NCBI GenBank assembly: GCA_005223185.1
Contig: NJBN01000007.1
Location: forward strand, 1 to 64,000
DNA from: a candidate division LCP-89 bacterium B3_LCP
GTDB taxonomy: Bacteria; Electryoneota; B3-LCP
Length of the DNA: 64,000 nucleotides
Reading direction: 5' to 3'
Part shown: in pieces, positions 1 through 8,483 of the stretch
Numbering within the stretch: the first letter of the stretch is position 1
Layout of the letters: the number at the start of each line of letters is the position of its first letter
The notes under the pieces: model-generated
What the model saw: the letters and a program-made list of their open reading frames with translations, nothing else
Told to the model about the DNA's origin: nothing
Databases searched by the model: none
Program-made: the position numbers and the translations under genes

Positions 1-174
1 ACATAGGGATACCTGATTAAAATTGGCTTGTTTATTATACGATTGAATTTGCCGAAGGCTCCCTATTGTTTTCAAAGAACTTACAAAATATCTATTGTTT
101 TTAATAGAATTATTCTCGGACAGACTCCTTGACCCGGAATCCAGTTGCTTATTGATTTGTCAGAGATTTCGAAA

Positions 175-939
175 ATGTACATAGACACCCACGCTCACCT
201 CGATTTCCCCGAGTTGAAACCGCACTTAGGTTCAGTCTTATCGAACGCCCAGAAAGCGGACGTGCAGAAAATTATCACTATCGGTATCGATGCACCTACC
301 AACCAAAATGCGCTTGCCATTGCCGTTCAAAATGAGGGTATTTACGCCTCAGCCGGCTGGCATCCTCATGAAGCACAGCGCGCTGATGATTCTTTGGAGA
401 GCCACATATCGCTCTTGGCACAATCACCGCAGGTGGTTGCCATCGGTGAAATCGGTTTGGACTTTTATCGCAACCGTTCACCTCACGACGTGCAGCAGCA
501 GGTCTTCAGGCGTATGATAAGAATCGCTGCAGATTTAGACCTTCCGGTTATCGTCCATTGCCGAGATGCTTTCGAAGACACAATCTCCATCCTGAAAACA
601 GAAATATCCGATAATACCAGGGGAGTTTTCCATTGCTTTGCAGGCGATGTGAACGAATTACAACAGGTCCTGGATTTGGGTTTCCACATCTCCTATACTG
701 GCAATATCACCTACAAAAACACCAGCCTCCTCCCCACCGTTATAGCAACTCCCTTGGATCGAGTCATGTTGGAAACGGATTGCCCCTTTCTGACGCCTCA
801 TCCTCACCGGGGTAAACGCAACGAACCTGCCTTCATCCCCTTAATCGCGGAAAGAATAGCTGAAATCAAGAAAATCAGCAAGTCGGAAGTAGCTGAAATA
901 ACGACCGCTACCGCCTGCGAGTTTTTCGGTATTAAATAA
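175..939 (+). CDS. tatD: TatD family metal-dependent hydrolase (DNase)
   Basis: A 254-residue TIM-barrel metallohydrolase of the TatD/YcfH family, whose members are cytoplasmic metal-dependent nucleases. The metal ligands expected for the family are visible: H6-x-H8 in THAHLD, E92 in AIGEIGLDFY, H128 in VIVHCRD, H153 in VFHCFAGD and D202 in LETDCPF. The length is normal (about 255-265). The frame is open further upstream from a TTG at 145, but the family begins with M-x-x-D-T-H, so I chose the ATG at 175. It stands alone on the plus strand, facing the flagellin gene. Confidence 0.93.
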   Translation: MYIDTHAHLDFPELKPHLGSVLSNAQKADVQKIITIGIDAPTNQNALAIAVQNEGIYASAGWHPHEAQRADDSLESHISLLAQSPQVVAIGEIGLDFYRNRSPHDVQQQVFRRMIRIAADLDLPVIVHCRDAFEDTISILKTEISDNTRGVFHCFAGDVNELQQVLDLGFHISYTGNITYKNTSLLPTVIATPLDRVMLETDCPFLTPHPHRGKRNEPAFIPLIAERIAEIKKISKSEVAEITTATACEFFGIK

Positions 940-951
940 CATGTATCTATA

Positions 952-1064
952 GGGGGGGACAGACATTCTTACCTGTCGGCTTTAACTGCTTATTCTACAG
1001 TCAGGCAGGAATGCCTAACCTCCCCAGTAGCAATGCGGGGAGGACGGACATTCTTGTCTGTCAA
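952..1064. repeat. Intergenic repeat, GACATTCTTGTCTGTC type
   Basis: This stretch holds two degenerate copies of a unit reading roughly GGACATTCTTGTCTGTC, plus a short inverted segment CAGGCAGGAATGCCT followed by AACCTCCCC. A closely related unit lies at 41564-41637 (GGACATCCTTGTCTGTC, then CAGATAGGAATATCTG and ACCTCCCC). The inner arms differ (AGGCA/TGCCT versus AGATA/TATCT) but stay complementary. The region codes for nothing visible. Confidence 0.6.
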
Positions 1065-1096
1065 CTCTAACATAAAGACATTCAGTTAATATCCCC

Positions 1097-1131
1097 AAAA
1101 AAAGACGCTGATCTTTCGACCAGCGTCTTTT
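1097..1131 (-). terminator. Rho-independent terminator of the flagellin gene
   Basis: A perfect 10-bp inverted repeat (AAAGACGCTG at 1101-1110, CAGCGTCTTT at 1121-1130) with a 10-nt loop. Read on the minus strand it is followed by a T run and lies about 43 nt past the flagellin stop codon. Confidence 0.88.
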
Positions 1132-1173
1132 GCAGGGTTTGCGTGAGTACACGCATCTTTGTGGTATGTGTGC

Positions 1174-2007
1174 TTATCCGACTAAACCCGCAATCATCTG
1201 CGGAATCATATTCGCCTGTGCTAACATTGCAACGCCTGACTGCATTAGTATCTGTGAACGGACAAATTCGGACATTTCTTGAGCAAAGTCAGCATCACGG
1301 ATCTGAGATTCAGAGGCGACAGCTCTCTCTCGTGCCGTCAATAACTGGCTGATGGTCCCTTGCAGCCGATTGACGTAGGATCCAAGGCGGGTGCGTTCGT
1401 TGTCCTTTCTATCTATGGCGATATCTATTGATCCTATGGCGTTCTGTGCACTGGTGGTAGTAGTCAAACCTGTGCCGGTCAGTCCCAGTGATGATATAGT
1501 CATGGAATTGAAATTAACGTAGTAGTAATCCTCGCTCTGGGCGTTGTAGGTTCCTATGTGGAACTTGATACCAGTAGCAGAGAAACTGCCATCAAGCAGG
1601 TACAGACCGTTATAGTTGGTCACCTGTGATATCCTGTTGACCTCTGATAGCAGCTGTTGATATTCAACATCCAGCGCCTGTCGGTCTGAATCGGTTAAAG
1701 ATCCATTCGATGATTCAATCGCCAATGCTCTCATGCGGGTCAAGGTCTCATCAAGGACGGATAAGGCTCCTTCTGCCGTCTGCATGAGGTTGATATTATT
1801 GTTAGCATTACGCTCGGCTTCTTCCATGGAAGCAATCTGCGCACGGAACCGTTCGGAAATAGCTAAACCGGCAGGATCATCCCAGGCGTTGTTAATGCGC
1901 AGTCCGGATGACAGGCGTTGAACCGCTCTATCCAGAACTAACTGTGTTGACCATAAATTCCTCTGAGCAGTCATCGACAGTATGTTATGGTTGATCCGTG
2001 TGCTCAT
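1174..2007 (-). CDS. fliC: Flagellin, short form
   Basis: A 277-residue flagellin, the subunit of the flagellar filament exported through the flagellar type III apparatus. The N-terminal D0/D1 region is clear (RINHNILSMTAQRNL, then SSGLRINNAWDDPAGLAIS), as is the C-terminal D1/D0 region ending in the hydrophobic IPQMIAGLVG. The variable D2/D3 domains are almost absent: only about 80 residues separate the conserved halves, so the filament surface should be simple. The ATG is preceded by AGAGAGG. A sigma-28-like promoter lies 42-69 bp upstream and a strong terminator follows, so this is a monocistronic unit. No other flagellar gene is in the window. Confidence 0.95.
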   Translation of the reverse strand: MSTRINHNILSMTAQRNLWSTQLVLDRAVQRLSSGLRINNAWDDPAGLAISERFRAQIASMEEAERNANNNINLMQTAEGALSVLDETLTRMRALAIESSNGSLTDSDRQALDVEYQQLLSEVNRISQVTNYNGLYLLDGSFSATGIKFHIGTYNAQSEDYYYVNFNSMTISSLGLTGTGLTTTTSAQNAIGSIDIAIDRKDNERTRLGSYVNRLQGTISQLLTARERAVASESQIRDADFAQEMSEFVRSQILMQSGVAMLAQANMIPQMIAGLVG

Positions 2008-2048
2008 TTAAAACCTCTCTTAATGATTCCATTTTGCCTTCAGCTATT

Positions 2049-2076
2049 CTATCGGCTTCTTTATAAAAGAACTTTA
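2049..2076 (-). promoter_or_regulatory. Sigma-28 (FliA)-type promoter of flagellin
   Basis: On the minus strand the sequence is TAAAGTTC, 12 nt, GCCGATAG, against the FliA consensus TAAAGTTT-N11-GCCGATAA. The -10 element matches at 7 of 8 positions. The start ATG is about 40 nt downstream of the -10 box, giving a leader of roughly 35 nt with an AGAGAGG ribosome site. Confidence 0.82.
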
Positions 2077-2189
2077 ACCTTTTTTACAAATATTTTCAAA
2101 TAACACGACTATAGTGTTGTTATTGCAACAGTTAAAAACTTATGAATACTTAAAGTATCACCTGAAATAAACTACAACTGCACGTTTAA

Positions 2190-2220
2190 GTAAAAAATAT
2201 ATCCGCCGTTGGGCGGATTT
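2190..2220 (-). terminator. Possible terminator for the 2428-3132 gene
   Basis: A 7-bp stem (ATCCGCC at 2201-2207, GGCGGAT at 2212-2218, loop GTTG). Read on the minus strand it is followed by ATATTTTTTA. It lies about 200 nt past the stop codon of the exported-protein gene, beyond a repeat array, so the assignment is only likely. Confidence 0.5.
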
Positions 2221-2224
2221 GTTG

Positions 2225-2354
2225 TCCTGGTTTTTTCCTGACAGCGTCAGGTCACATCCGTCGGCTGACGGACAGGACCTGACGCAACGGGAACTTTTTG
2301 AGCGTCCCACTTGAGTGGGACAGCATAAATTAGCCCGGAAATTTATTTCCGGGC
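2225..2354 (+). repeat. Modular palindromic intergenic repeat, copy 1
   Basis: The 420-nt gap between flagellin and the next gene holds a run of short palindromes: an outer pair CCTGACAGCGTCAGG / GACCTGACGC, CCGTCGGCTGACGG, GTCCCAC-TTGA-GTGGGAC followed by AGCAT, and arms GCCCGG/CCGGGC around AAATTTATTT (2333-2354). The related unit TCCGAAGGAGTCCTATG follows at about 2391-2407. The same modules in the same order occur near 14.3, 19.7, 34.1 and 55.3 kb. No coding sequence is seen. Confidence 0.75.
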
Positions 2355-2427
2355 GTTGTGAGGCTGTTTAGACAAATGATTCTCATTCTATCCGAAGGAG
2401 TCCTATGAACAGAGTGACATTAACAAA

Positions 2428-3132
2428 TCACCCCCCCACGAGAATACTGAACTGGAAGAAGGGCTGTGTCAAATCAAGTGAAGGAGCGTCATAGATATTA
2501 TCGCCGTTTATTGACCAACCAGATGAACTCAGATTTAATATGGGAACGTCAATTGATCCTCCCACTGCCAGCCAATCGAGCAGGTAATATTTCACCCCAA
2601 CCCGAGGCTGGATCATGAAGAAGGAATGGCTCAATTCTGATGAGATGCTATCCCCAGAACCGGTTTGTGAAGTGTAATTATTCCATATTTCACCCCAACT
2701 GACCGGGCTGTCGGTTTTTCTTAAACTTACGGACACGCTGCCCCAGCCCAGTGTGCCACCGGTGAAAAGCTCGAAATTCGACACTTCCAGCATCAGGTAT
2801 TCTATCAATATACCTCCCCAACCCATGCTGAATATGGCTTCGCGGGCGTAGCCGTTCTCGATGTCATTGACGCTCACAGAGCCGCCAAATCCCATACCGC
2901 CAATACGCAGACTGTTGGATACGTAACCGAATCCCTGACCACCATAGAGGAACATGTAGCCATCAAATTGAGGCATCCCCAACGCTTTCAATTCGGTATT
3001 AAGAGGTCCTAAATCAGGTTTAACGATATAGAAGCTGAAACCTCCCGCTCCCCCCTGAAATGAATTCCAGGCTGCTCCGACAGGCGAGCTAATTACTATG
3101 ATTGTCAGAGTAATAATCAGAATCGTTTTCAT
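2428..3132 (-). CDS. Exported glycine-rich beta-strand protein (hypothetical)
   Basis: I do not recognise a named family. The 234-residue product has a signal peptide (MKTILIITLTIIVISSPVGAA), then alternating aromatic/glycine-rich strands of the type seen in small outer-membrane beta barrels or surface-associated repeat folds (GFGYVSNSLRIGGMGFGG, YLMLEVSNFELFTGG). It ends in a hydrophobic strand, FQFSILVGG. The open frame runs 13 codons further upstream, but GGAGAGGAG lies just before the ATG at 3132, which fixes the start ahead of the signal peptide. An outer-membrane or periplasmic location is inferred only from the signal peptide and strand pattern. Confidence 0.72.
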   Translation of the reverse strand: MKTILIITLTIIVISSPVGAAWNSFQGGAGGFSFYIVKPDLGPLNTELKALGMPQFDGYMFLYGGQGFGYVSNSLRIGGMGFGGSVSVNDIENGYAREAIFSMGWGGILIEYLMLEVSNFELFTGGTLGWGSVSVSLRKTDSPVSWGEIWNNYTSQTGSGDSISSELSHSFFMIQPRVGVKYYLLDWLAVGGSIDVPILNLSSSGWSINGDNIYDAPSLDLTQPFFQFSILVGG

Positions 3133-3216
3133 CTCTCCTCTCCCTTTTATAGAAGTCCTATATTGATACACATTTTGTTTAATTGACTCTGCTTTATGTG
3201 GGAAAGTTACAGAATA

Positions 3217-3957
3217 TCAGGAAAGTTCTTCTTTTAAAGCCTTCAATTCATCATCGGTGAGGTCCCTCCATTCACCCGCCTTCAGGTTTTTCAGTATTAA
3301 CCCGGACACGCTTACTCGGTGCAGTTTAGATACGTTAAGGTTTATCGTTTGCAGAGTCCTGCGTATCTGCCGCTTTTTTCCTTCAGTTAATATTACCTTT
3401 ATCTCATTGCTTCCCCGCAGTTCGATTTCCTTGAATTTGCTGGTCCCGTCATCAAGCTGAACTCCACTGCGAAGTTTTACCAGATGTGCCTCTTCGATTG
3501 CTTCATCTGTCTCTACCAGATACTCTTTTTCTTTCTGATAGGATGGGTGAGTCAATTTCTGGGCAAATTCACCATCATTGGTCAATAAAAGCAGCCCGGA
3601 AGTGTCCTTATCAAGTCTGCCAACTGGGAAGACTCTTTCAGGGACTTTCACCAGGTCCAGGATGATTTCCCCCTTTTCTCTGCCCGGGTTACAGGTGCAA
3701 AGCACGCCGGCAGGTTTGTTGAAGATTATGTAGCGTAAAATCTTCGGCGGGGAAACAAATTTCCCGCGTACTTTGACGCGGGAAATCTGTGAATCAATCC
3801 GTGTTTGGGGAGTCAGAACGATCTCCGAGTCAACTGTCACCCATCCGGCTTTGACATACTCCTCGCATTTCCTCCGGGAGGCAACACCGCAACGAGCCAG
3901 GTATTTGGCAATTTTCTCACCATCAGGCTGTTCGCTACGGTCGTCGGATCTTACCAA
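3217..3957 (-). CDS. rluB: Pseudouridine synthase, RsuA/RluB family
   Basis: A 246-residue rRNA pseudouridine synthase. An N-terminal S4 RNA-binding domain (KIAKYLARCGVASRRKCEEY, residues about 15-75) precedes the catalytic domain with the family motif GRLDKDTSGLLLLTNDG, where the aspartate is the nucleophile. The C-terminal part has the GKKRQIRR motif typical of RsuA/RluB/RluF. RluB (23S U2605) is the likeliest assignment, but RluE/RsuA cannot be excluded by eye. The start is TTG, directly abutting the TAG of the slipin gene, with GGAAGG 8 nt upstream, so the two genes are probably translationally coupled. Confidence 0.88.
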   Translation of the reverse strand: MVRSDDRSEQPDGEKIAKYLARCGVASRRKCEEYVKAGWVTVDSEIVLTPQTRIDSQISRVKVRGKFVSPPKILRYIIFNKPAGVLCTCNPGREKGEIILDLVKVPERVFPVGRLDKDTSGLLLLTNDGEFAQKLTHPSYQKEKEYLVETDEAIEEAHLVKLRSGVQLDDGTSKFKEIELRGSNEIKVILTEGKKRQIRRTLQTINLNVSKLHRVSVSGLILKNLKAGEWRDLTDDELKALKEELS

Positions 3958-4707
3958 CTACTTACCTTCCTGGTTCTTCATAAAAACCTGAAAGAGGTCT
4001 ATGGGAACCGGGAATACCACGGTGGAATTATTCTCTGACGCCACTTCTGACAGAGTCTGCAGGAACCTCAGTTGTAAAGCCATGGGGTGATCGCCTATTA
4101 TCGAAGCTGCTTCAGCCAACTTTGTGGAAGCCTGGAACTCACCCTCAGCGTGGATAACTTTGGCACGTCTCTCACGTTCCGCCTCGGCTTGTTTCGCCAT
4201 GGCGCGCTGCATTTCAGCAGGGAGATCCACATGTTTCACTTCCACTAAAGTCACCTTGATTCCCCAGGGGTCAGTATGAGCGTCCACTATTTCCTGCAAC
4301 GTCTTGTTGATCTTCTCCCTTGCAGATAGCAGATCATCGAGTTCGAATTGTCCCAGAACACTTCGCAGAGTCGTTTGTGCTAATTGACCTGTGGCGTACA
4401 GGTAATTTTCAACTTCCACGACAGCTTTGTTCGGTTCCATCACCCTGAAGTTGATAACTGCATTTACTTTGACTGAAACGTTGTCCTTGGTGATGATGTC
4501 CTGCGGGGGTACGTCCGTCACGATGGTTCTCAAGGAAATCTTACGCACACGATCGATGATGGGAATGATGATAATTAAGCCGGGACCTCTTGATCCTATC
4601 AACCTTCCCAATCGAAATATTACCGCACGTTCATATTCATTCAGCACCTTAATCGCTGAAATGAGCAGCAGCACTACCAAACCTATGAGTATAGCGAAAC
4701 CAGGCAT
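3958..4707 (-). CDS. Slipin/stomatin-like SPFH (band 7) membrane protein
   Basis: A 249-residue SPFH-domain protein with one N-terminal membrane segment ([18 protein letters not shown]). The band-7 core follows ([21 protein letters not shown], then residues about 40-190), then the [17 protein letters not shown] helical region typical of slipins. Slipins form membrane ring assemblies and in prokaryotes are usually paired with an NfeD protease, which also lies in this gene cluster (5470-6786). GGAGGA precedes the ATG. Role in membrane quality control is from the family, not from the sequence. Confidence 0.9.
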   Translation of the reverse strand: MPGFAILIGLVVLLLISAIKVLNEYERAVIFRLGRLIGSRGPGLIIIIPIIDRVRKISLRTIVTDVPPQDIITKDNVSVKVNAVINFRVMEPNKAVVEVENYLYATGQLAQTTLRSVLGQFELDDLLSAREKINKTLQEIVDAHTDPWGIKVTLVEVKHVDLPAEMQRAMAKQAEAERERRAKVIHAEGEFQASTKLAEAASIIGDHPMALQLRFLQTLSEVASENNSTVVFPVPIDLFQVFMKNQEGK

Positions 4708-4746
4708 ATCTCCTCCATCTGTTTTTGTTTTTATTGCAGATTTATA

Positions 4747-5043
4747 TTAAATGCGTTTATCGATAATCAACCATGCTCCCAGGACTATAAGCGCCGCTGG
4801 CAGAAATGGTACGTTTAGATTGAACCAATCGAAATATTCACCCAATAGTACAAAACCAGCTATGACCAACACTATTCCCCAGAAAGGGGTATCATGCTTC
4901 TTAGTCACTTTAGCTGTAAATTTAGGTCCACTGGAATTCAATGAGGATAACTTTCCTTCAATTTTATCAGACAGCTCCTTGAACCGCTCTTCAACTTTAC
5001 TGCTCAGCTCTTCCAGCTTTTTTTCTAGATCACCCATTGTCAC
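4747..5043 (-). CDS. Small coiled-coil membrane protein, DUF5668/LiaI-like
   Basis: A 98-residue protein. Residues 1-35 form a charged coiled coil (LEKKLEELSSKVEERFKEL). Two hydrophobic helices follow (WGIVLVIAGFVLLGEYF and FLPAALIVLGAWLIIDK), the arrangement of the LiaI/DUF5668 transmembrane region found in small envelope proteins. The start is GTG at 5043 with GGAG 7 nt upstream; an ATG two codons on is the alternative. It sits 39 nt before the slipin gene, so a shared membrane role is plausible but unproven. Confidence 0.7.
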   Translation of the reverse strand: MTMGDLEKKLEELSSKVEERFKELSDKIEGKLSSLNSSGPKFTAKVTKKHDTPFWGIVLVIAGFVLLGEYFDWFNLNVPFLPAALIVLGAWLIIDKRI

Positions 5044-5098
5044 GATTATTCTCCACTTAATACAATGACAGAAAGCACTTCATCACTATGAGGCTGTA

Positions 5099-5416
5099 TC
5101 AGGATTTCTTCGCAGCCCGAGCGGCTTTGGCTTTAGCTACACGCCGTTTTCTGTACCATTCACGCTGATATTTCAGGCGAGCTTCCCTGTGAGTCTGGTA
5201 GTAGTTCTTTAGATAGGGACGCCTCTTCTTGTATTGTCGCCGCTGTTTCTTCAGCAACTCTTCACGGTTATCCCAATAGTAGTCCCTGGTGACGGCACGA
5301 TAGCATTCCTTACATCTGGAACGATAAACCATCGATCCAGTTGCGGTTTTCTGAGTGTAGAAATTTCGAACTGGCAGCGTCCTGCCACAGAGATTACAAA
5401 CTTTTTCCTTTTTCAT
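5099..5416 (-). CDS. Small basic zinc-finger protein with tandem YYxxxRE repeats
   Basis: A 105-residue, very basic protein. It opens with a four-cysteine knuckle (CNLCGRTLP...CKECY), probably binding zinc. Two related helical units follow (YYWDNREELLKKQRRQY and YYQTHREARLKYQREWY), and the tail is lysine/alanine-rich (KAKAARAAKKS). Similar cysteine-knuckle plus basic-helix proteins are common in phages and near HNH nucleases, but no HNH catalytic motif is visible. Nucleic-acid binding is an inference from charge. AAGGT lies 8 nt before the ATG. It sits between nfeD and the coiled-coil membrane gene. Confidence 0.72.
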   Translation of the reverse strand: MKKEKVCNLCGRTLPVRNFYTQKTATGSMVYRSRCKECYRAVTRDYYWDNREELLKKQRRQYKKRRPYLKNYYQTHREARLKYQREWYRKRRVAKAKAARAAKKS

Positions 5417-5469
5417 GATCGGTACCTTATGCGTTTATTTATATTGATGATCTTCGTTATACGCTTTTC

Positions 5470-6786
5470 TTATTCCTTGAATTCTTCGACAATTAATAAG
5501 TTTCTCTCAGCCTTCTGGACTCTAATCTGAGATCCTTTTGGCAATTTCCCGACAGTTGATTTTGCATTCCATATTTCCCCCCTGACTTTTACTTTCCCCA
5601 CAGGATCAAGTTTCTCGATCACCTCGCCGGTTTCTTCAATCATGCCCTCTAAACCTGTGGTGGGACGCCGCTTCTGTGCTTTTATCGAAAGGGAGATCGC
5701 CACGAGGAAGAAGAGGACTGTGCCGATAACCCCTGGCAGGATGACTCCCCAGGATATCTCCACACCCGGAATTGGTGATTCAATAAGCATAACTGATCCT
5801 AAGATGAGTGATATGGTTCCCCCGATGGCGAGAACTCCGTAACTGACCACTTTTATCTCCAGAAGAAAGAGAATGATTGCCAAAACTATAAGCAATAAGC
5901 CCGCGACATTTATAGGCAGAGTCTGAAAAGCGAAGAAGGCTAAAATTAAGCATATACCACCTATAACGCCCGGCACTACAGTTCCCGGGTTGTACAGTTC
6001 GAAGAATAACCCGTACATGCCCAGCATCATCAGCACGTAAGCGATGTTGGGATCGCTGATTACTTCCAAAAACTGATCGCGCCATGTCCGGGAAATTTCC
6101 TCTAAGACGACGCCTGTTAATTCCAGTTTGCGATTTCCCAGCGGGAGCGCCACTTCACGTCCGTCCAGCATCACCAATAAACTGTCAACTGATGGCGCTA
6201 TCACGTCAATTACGCCTAATTCCAACGCTTCCGTTTCCGTGATGGACGCCGATTCACGCACTGCGCTTTCCGCCCAGTCAGCATTTCTGCCCTGCTTTTC
6301 GGCAATGGAGCGAATAAAAGCCACAGCATCATTGAGGACCTTCTCTTCCATCACTCCAGTTGTGTCATCTTCCTGCCCCATCCCCAGTGATACAGGGTGA
6401 GCAGCACCGATGTTAGTTCCCGGTGCCATAGCCGCAACATGAGCAGAAAGCGTAATAAAAACTCCCGCTGAACCCGCACGGGATCCGGAAGGAGACACAT
6501 AGACGATAACAGGAACGTCACTTGCTAAGATTGATTTGATGATGTCCCGCATCGATTCCATCAAACCTCCGGGTGTATCCAGTTGAATCAGAAGCGCTTC
6601 AGCTTCGCTATCGTTCGCTTCATCGATAGCTCTCTGGATGAACCGGGAACTGGCAGGATGGATAACGCCGTCTATTTCGATGTATTTCACCTGCTTGGCG
6701 CTGACGTCCTGCATAAAGATAATAATGGCAGCGAATAACGCAAGTGAAGATAGTAACTTCCTGCTGATGTTGATCACCATCATCAA
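5470..6786 (-). CDS. nfeD: NfeD-type membrane serine protease (ClpP class)
   Basis: A 438-residue long-form NfeD. After an N-terminal signal/anchor, residues about 30-220 form a ClpP/crotonase-fold protease domain: LDTPGGLMESMRDI (oxyanion region) and SPSGSRAGSAGVFI, which carries the nucleophilic serine. Four to five membrane helices follow (about 255-370), then a soluble OB-fold domain at the C-terminus (EETGEVIEKLDPVGKVKVRGEIWNA). NfeD proteases cleave stomatin-family partners, and the slipin gene lies 0.8 kb downstream in the same direction. The start is uncertain: TTG-ATG-ATG-GTG codons are adjacent and no clear ribosome site is seen. Confidence 0.9.
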   Translation of the reverse strand: MMMVINISRKLLSSLALFAAIIIFMQDVSAKQVKYIEIDGVIHPASSRFIQRAIDEANDSEAEALLIQLDTPGGLMESMRDIIKSILASDVPVIVYVSPSGSRAGSAGVFITLSAHVAAMAPGTNIGAAHPVSLGMGQEDDTTGVMEEKVLNDAVAFIRSIAEKQGRNADWAESAVRESASITETEALELGVIDVIAPSVDSLLVMLDGREVALPLGNRKLELTGVVLEEISRTWRDQFLEVISDPNIAYVLMMLGMYGLFFELYNPGTVVPGVIGGICLILAFFAFQTLPINVAGLLLIVLAIILFLLEIKVVSYGVLAIGGTISLILGSVMLIESPIPGVEISWGVILPGVIGTVLFFLVAISLSIKAQKRRPTTGLEGMIEETGEVIEKLDPVGKVKVRGEIWNAKSTVGKLPKGSQIRVQKAERNLLIVEEFKE

Positions 6787-6874
6787 TTTACTAATGATTA
6801 GCTACAGCGTTAAAATAAGCATAAATTACCTTCAGTTCAAGAATAAAATGAAGAAATTGTCAAGAATATCATCA

Positions 6875-8281
6875 TTAATAAATACGCAATATCTGGCTTA
6901 TTGTGTGAGCAGTTTCGGCAATGTCCTCATCCATAACAGCCTTTACATCCAGAAATAGGTAATCCCGACGCACGTACCCGATTATCGGTAATTCGGCTGT
7001 GCGCAACTCAGCAGCCAATTTTGAAACGGGGATTCCTCTGACCTTAATCTTTAGGGCAGCCGAAGGAAATTCATGCAGAGGTAACGCTCCTGATCCCAAT
7101 TGTCCGGTTGATTCGGTCAACAGAATCCGTACTTTTTCTGACAATTCAACCTGAGAAATTAAATCATATAACTGTTTTGCACGCCTCATCGCTTCACTCT
7201 GATCTTCAGATAACCTTTTCAACACCGGGTGTCTGCTGATAAACTTGTCTGGTTCAAGATAAATTCTCAGGGTTTCTTCCAGCAATGCCAGCGTAAACTT
7301 ATCTGGACGCAGAGCACGCATCATAGGATTCTTGCAGATTTTCCCAATCGTACCCGAATCTCCTACCAAAATACCGCATTGCGGACCACCCAGTACCTTA
7401 TCTCCGCTGAAAGTGGCAACGTGCACTCCACTTTTAACGCTTTCCTGCACAACCGGTTCATGAGGTAAACCTGACTTCTCCAAATCAATCAAGACACCAC
7501 CACCCAGATCGTGAATAACGAAAACACCCCGCTCTCTACACGCGGGTGCAATTTCCTCAATTTCCGCTTCGTGCACAAAACCTTTCACTCTGTAGTTACT
7601 GGAATGAGCTACTAGCACCGCTCTGGTTTTCGGCGTTATCGCTTCTGTATAATCTTCCAAATAGGTCCTGTTCGTTGTCCCCACCTCTACAAGTTTGGTG
7701 CCTGATTTTCGCATTATTTCCGGCAGGCGAAAGGAGCCGCCAATTTCAATCAATTGGCCTCGTGAAACGATGGTCTCCTTGCGGTACGCCAGCGTGTTAA
7801 GTGATAGCATCACCGCAGCGGCGTTATTGTTTACAACTGCAGCAGCATCAGCCCCGGTTAAGAAAGTGATCAGGTCTTCTAAAACGCACTGTCTATCGCC
7901 GCGCTTTCCAGTGAGCATATCAAGTTCGAGCGAACAGGCAGCTTTTACTCTGTCGAAGGCACGCTGATAAATATCTTCAACGAGTGGCGCTCGCCCCAAC
8001 CCTGTATGAAGAATTATACCTGTAGCGTTTATCACCCGCTTCAGGCGTGGTTTTAAGAAGACAGCTACCCGATCCTGCACAGATTGCACAAATTCATCCA
8101 GCGAAGGTGGATCTTCTCCCCTATCAAGAATCGCCTCCCGTGCTGCCTTGATGACGTCATTGCAGCACTTCTTCACTAAATCGTGCGAATACTCTATCGA
8201 GAGGTTCTGTAATGCCTGTGTCTCTAAGAGGCTGCCAACTTGCGGCAAGAATTTTAGTTTTTCATGTTGTTTCTTGTTCAT
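6875..8281 (-). CDS. selA: L-seryl-tRNA(Sec) selenium transferase
   Basis: A 468-residue PLP enzyme that converts seryl-tRNA(Sec) to selenocysteinyl-tRNA(Sec). The family N-terminal domain (LPQVGSLLE) is followed by the aminotransferase fold I core. The lysine expected to hold PLP is K295 in FSGDKVLGGPQCG, and the INATGIILHTGLGRAPL block is diagnostic. Length is normal. AAGG lies just before the ATG, and a TTGCTT-N17-TATTTT promoter is upstream. Neither selB, selD nor a tRNA(Sec) gene is visible in the window, so the partners must be elsewhere. Confidence 0.94.
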   Translation of the reverse strand: MNKKQHEKLKFLPQVGSLLETQALQNLSIEYSHDLVKKCCNDVIKAAREAILDRGEDPPSLDEFVQSVQDRVAVFLKPRLKRVINATGIILHTGLGRAPLVEDIYQRAFDRVKAACSLELDMLTGKRGDRQCVLEDLITFLTGADAAAVVNNNAAAVMLSLNTLAYRKETIVSRGQLIEIGGSFRLPEIMRKSGTKLVEVGTTNRTYLEDYTEAITPKTRAVLVAHSSNYRVKGFVHEAEIEEIAPACRERGVFVIHDLGGGVLIDLEKSGLPHEPVVQESVKSGVHVATFSGDKVLGGPQCGILVGDSGTIGKICKNPMMRALRPDKFTLALLEETLRIYLEPDKFISRHPVLKRLSEDQSEAMRRAKQLYDLISQVELSEKVRILLTESTGQLGSGALPLHEFPSAALKIKVRGIPVSKLAAELRTAELPIIGYVRRDYLFLDVKAVMDEDIAETAHTISQILRIY

Positions 8282-8327
8282 CCTGCCTTCAGGATCAAAC
8301 CGACAATTGTTCTAAGATGCATAGTGT

Positions 8328-8356
8328 AAAATACAACCATCATCAGTAAAAAGCAA
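8328..8356 (-). promoter_or_regulatory. Sigma-70-type promoter of selA
   Basis: Minus strand TTGCTT, 17 nt, TATTTT, ending 47 nt before the selA ATG. The spacing matches the other housekeeping promoters in this window. Confidence 0.55.
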
Positions 8357-8431
8357 GCAATTCAGGAGAGAAATGTTATTGATTGCGCGCATTCAGGCAA
8401 GTAGTACGGCTGTGGTCAAATAATGGAAATA

Positions 8432-8448
8432 CCCGGAGACTATCCGGG
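8432..8448 (-). terminator. Weak hairpin after the thioredoxin lipoprotein gene
   Basis: A 6-bp stem CCCGGA/TCCGGG with a 5-nt loop, 36 nt past the stop codon. On the minus strand it is followed by TATTTCC, a poor T tract, so it may be a terminator or only a processing hairpin. Confidence 0.35.
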
Positions 8449-8483
8449 CATTTGACTGTCTTGACACAAGTTGCTGCACTTCC

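Noticed and set aside
1-174. Upstream gene end or promoter in the first 174 nt
   Set aside because: AT-rich, no open frame on either strand that I can support, and no convincing -35/-10 pair.
2225-2354. CRISPR array
   Set aside because: The repeated units differ in sequence, are not evenly spaced and have no unique spacers; no cas genes are present.
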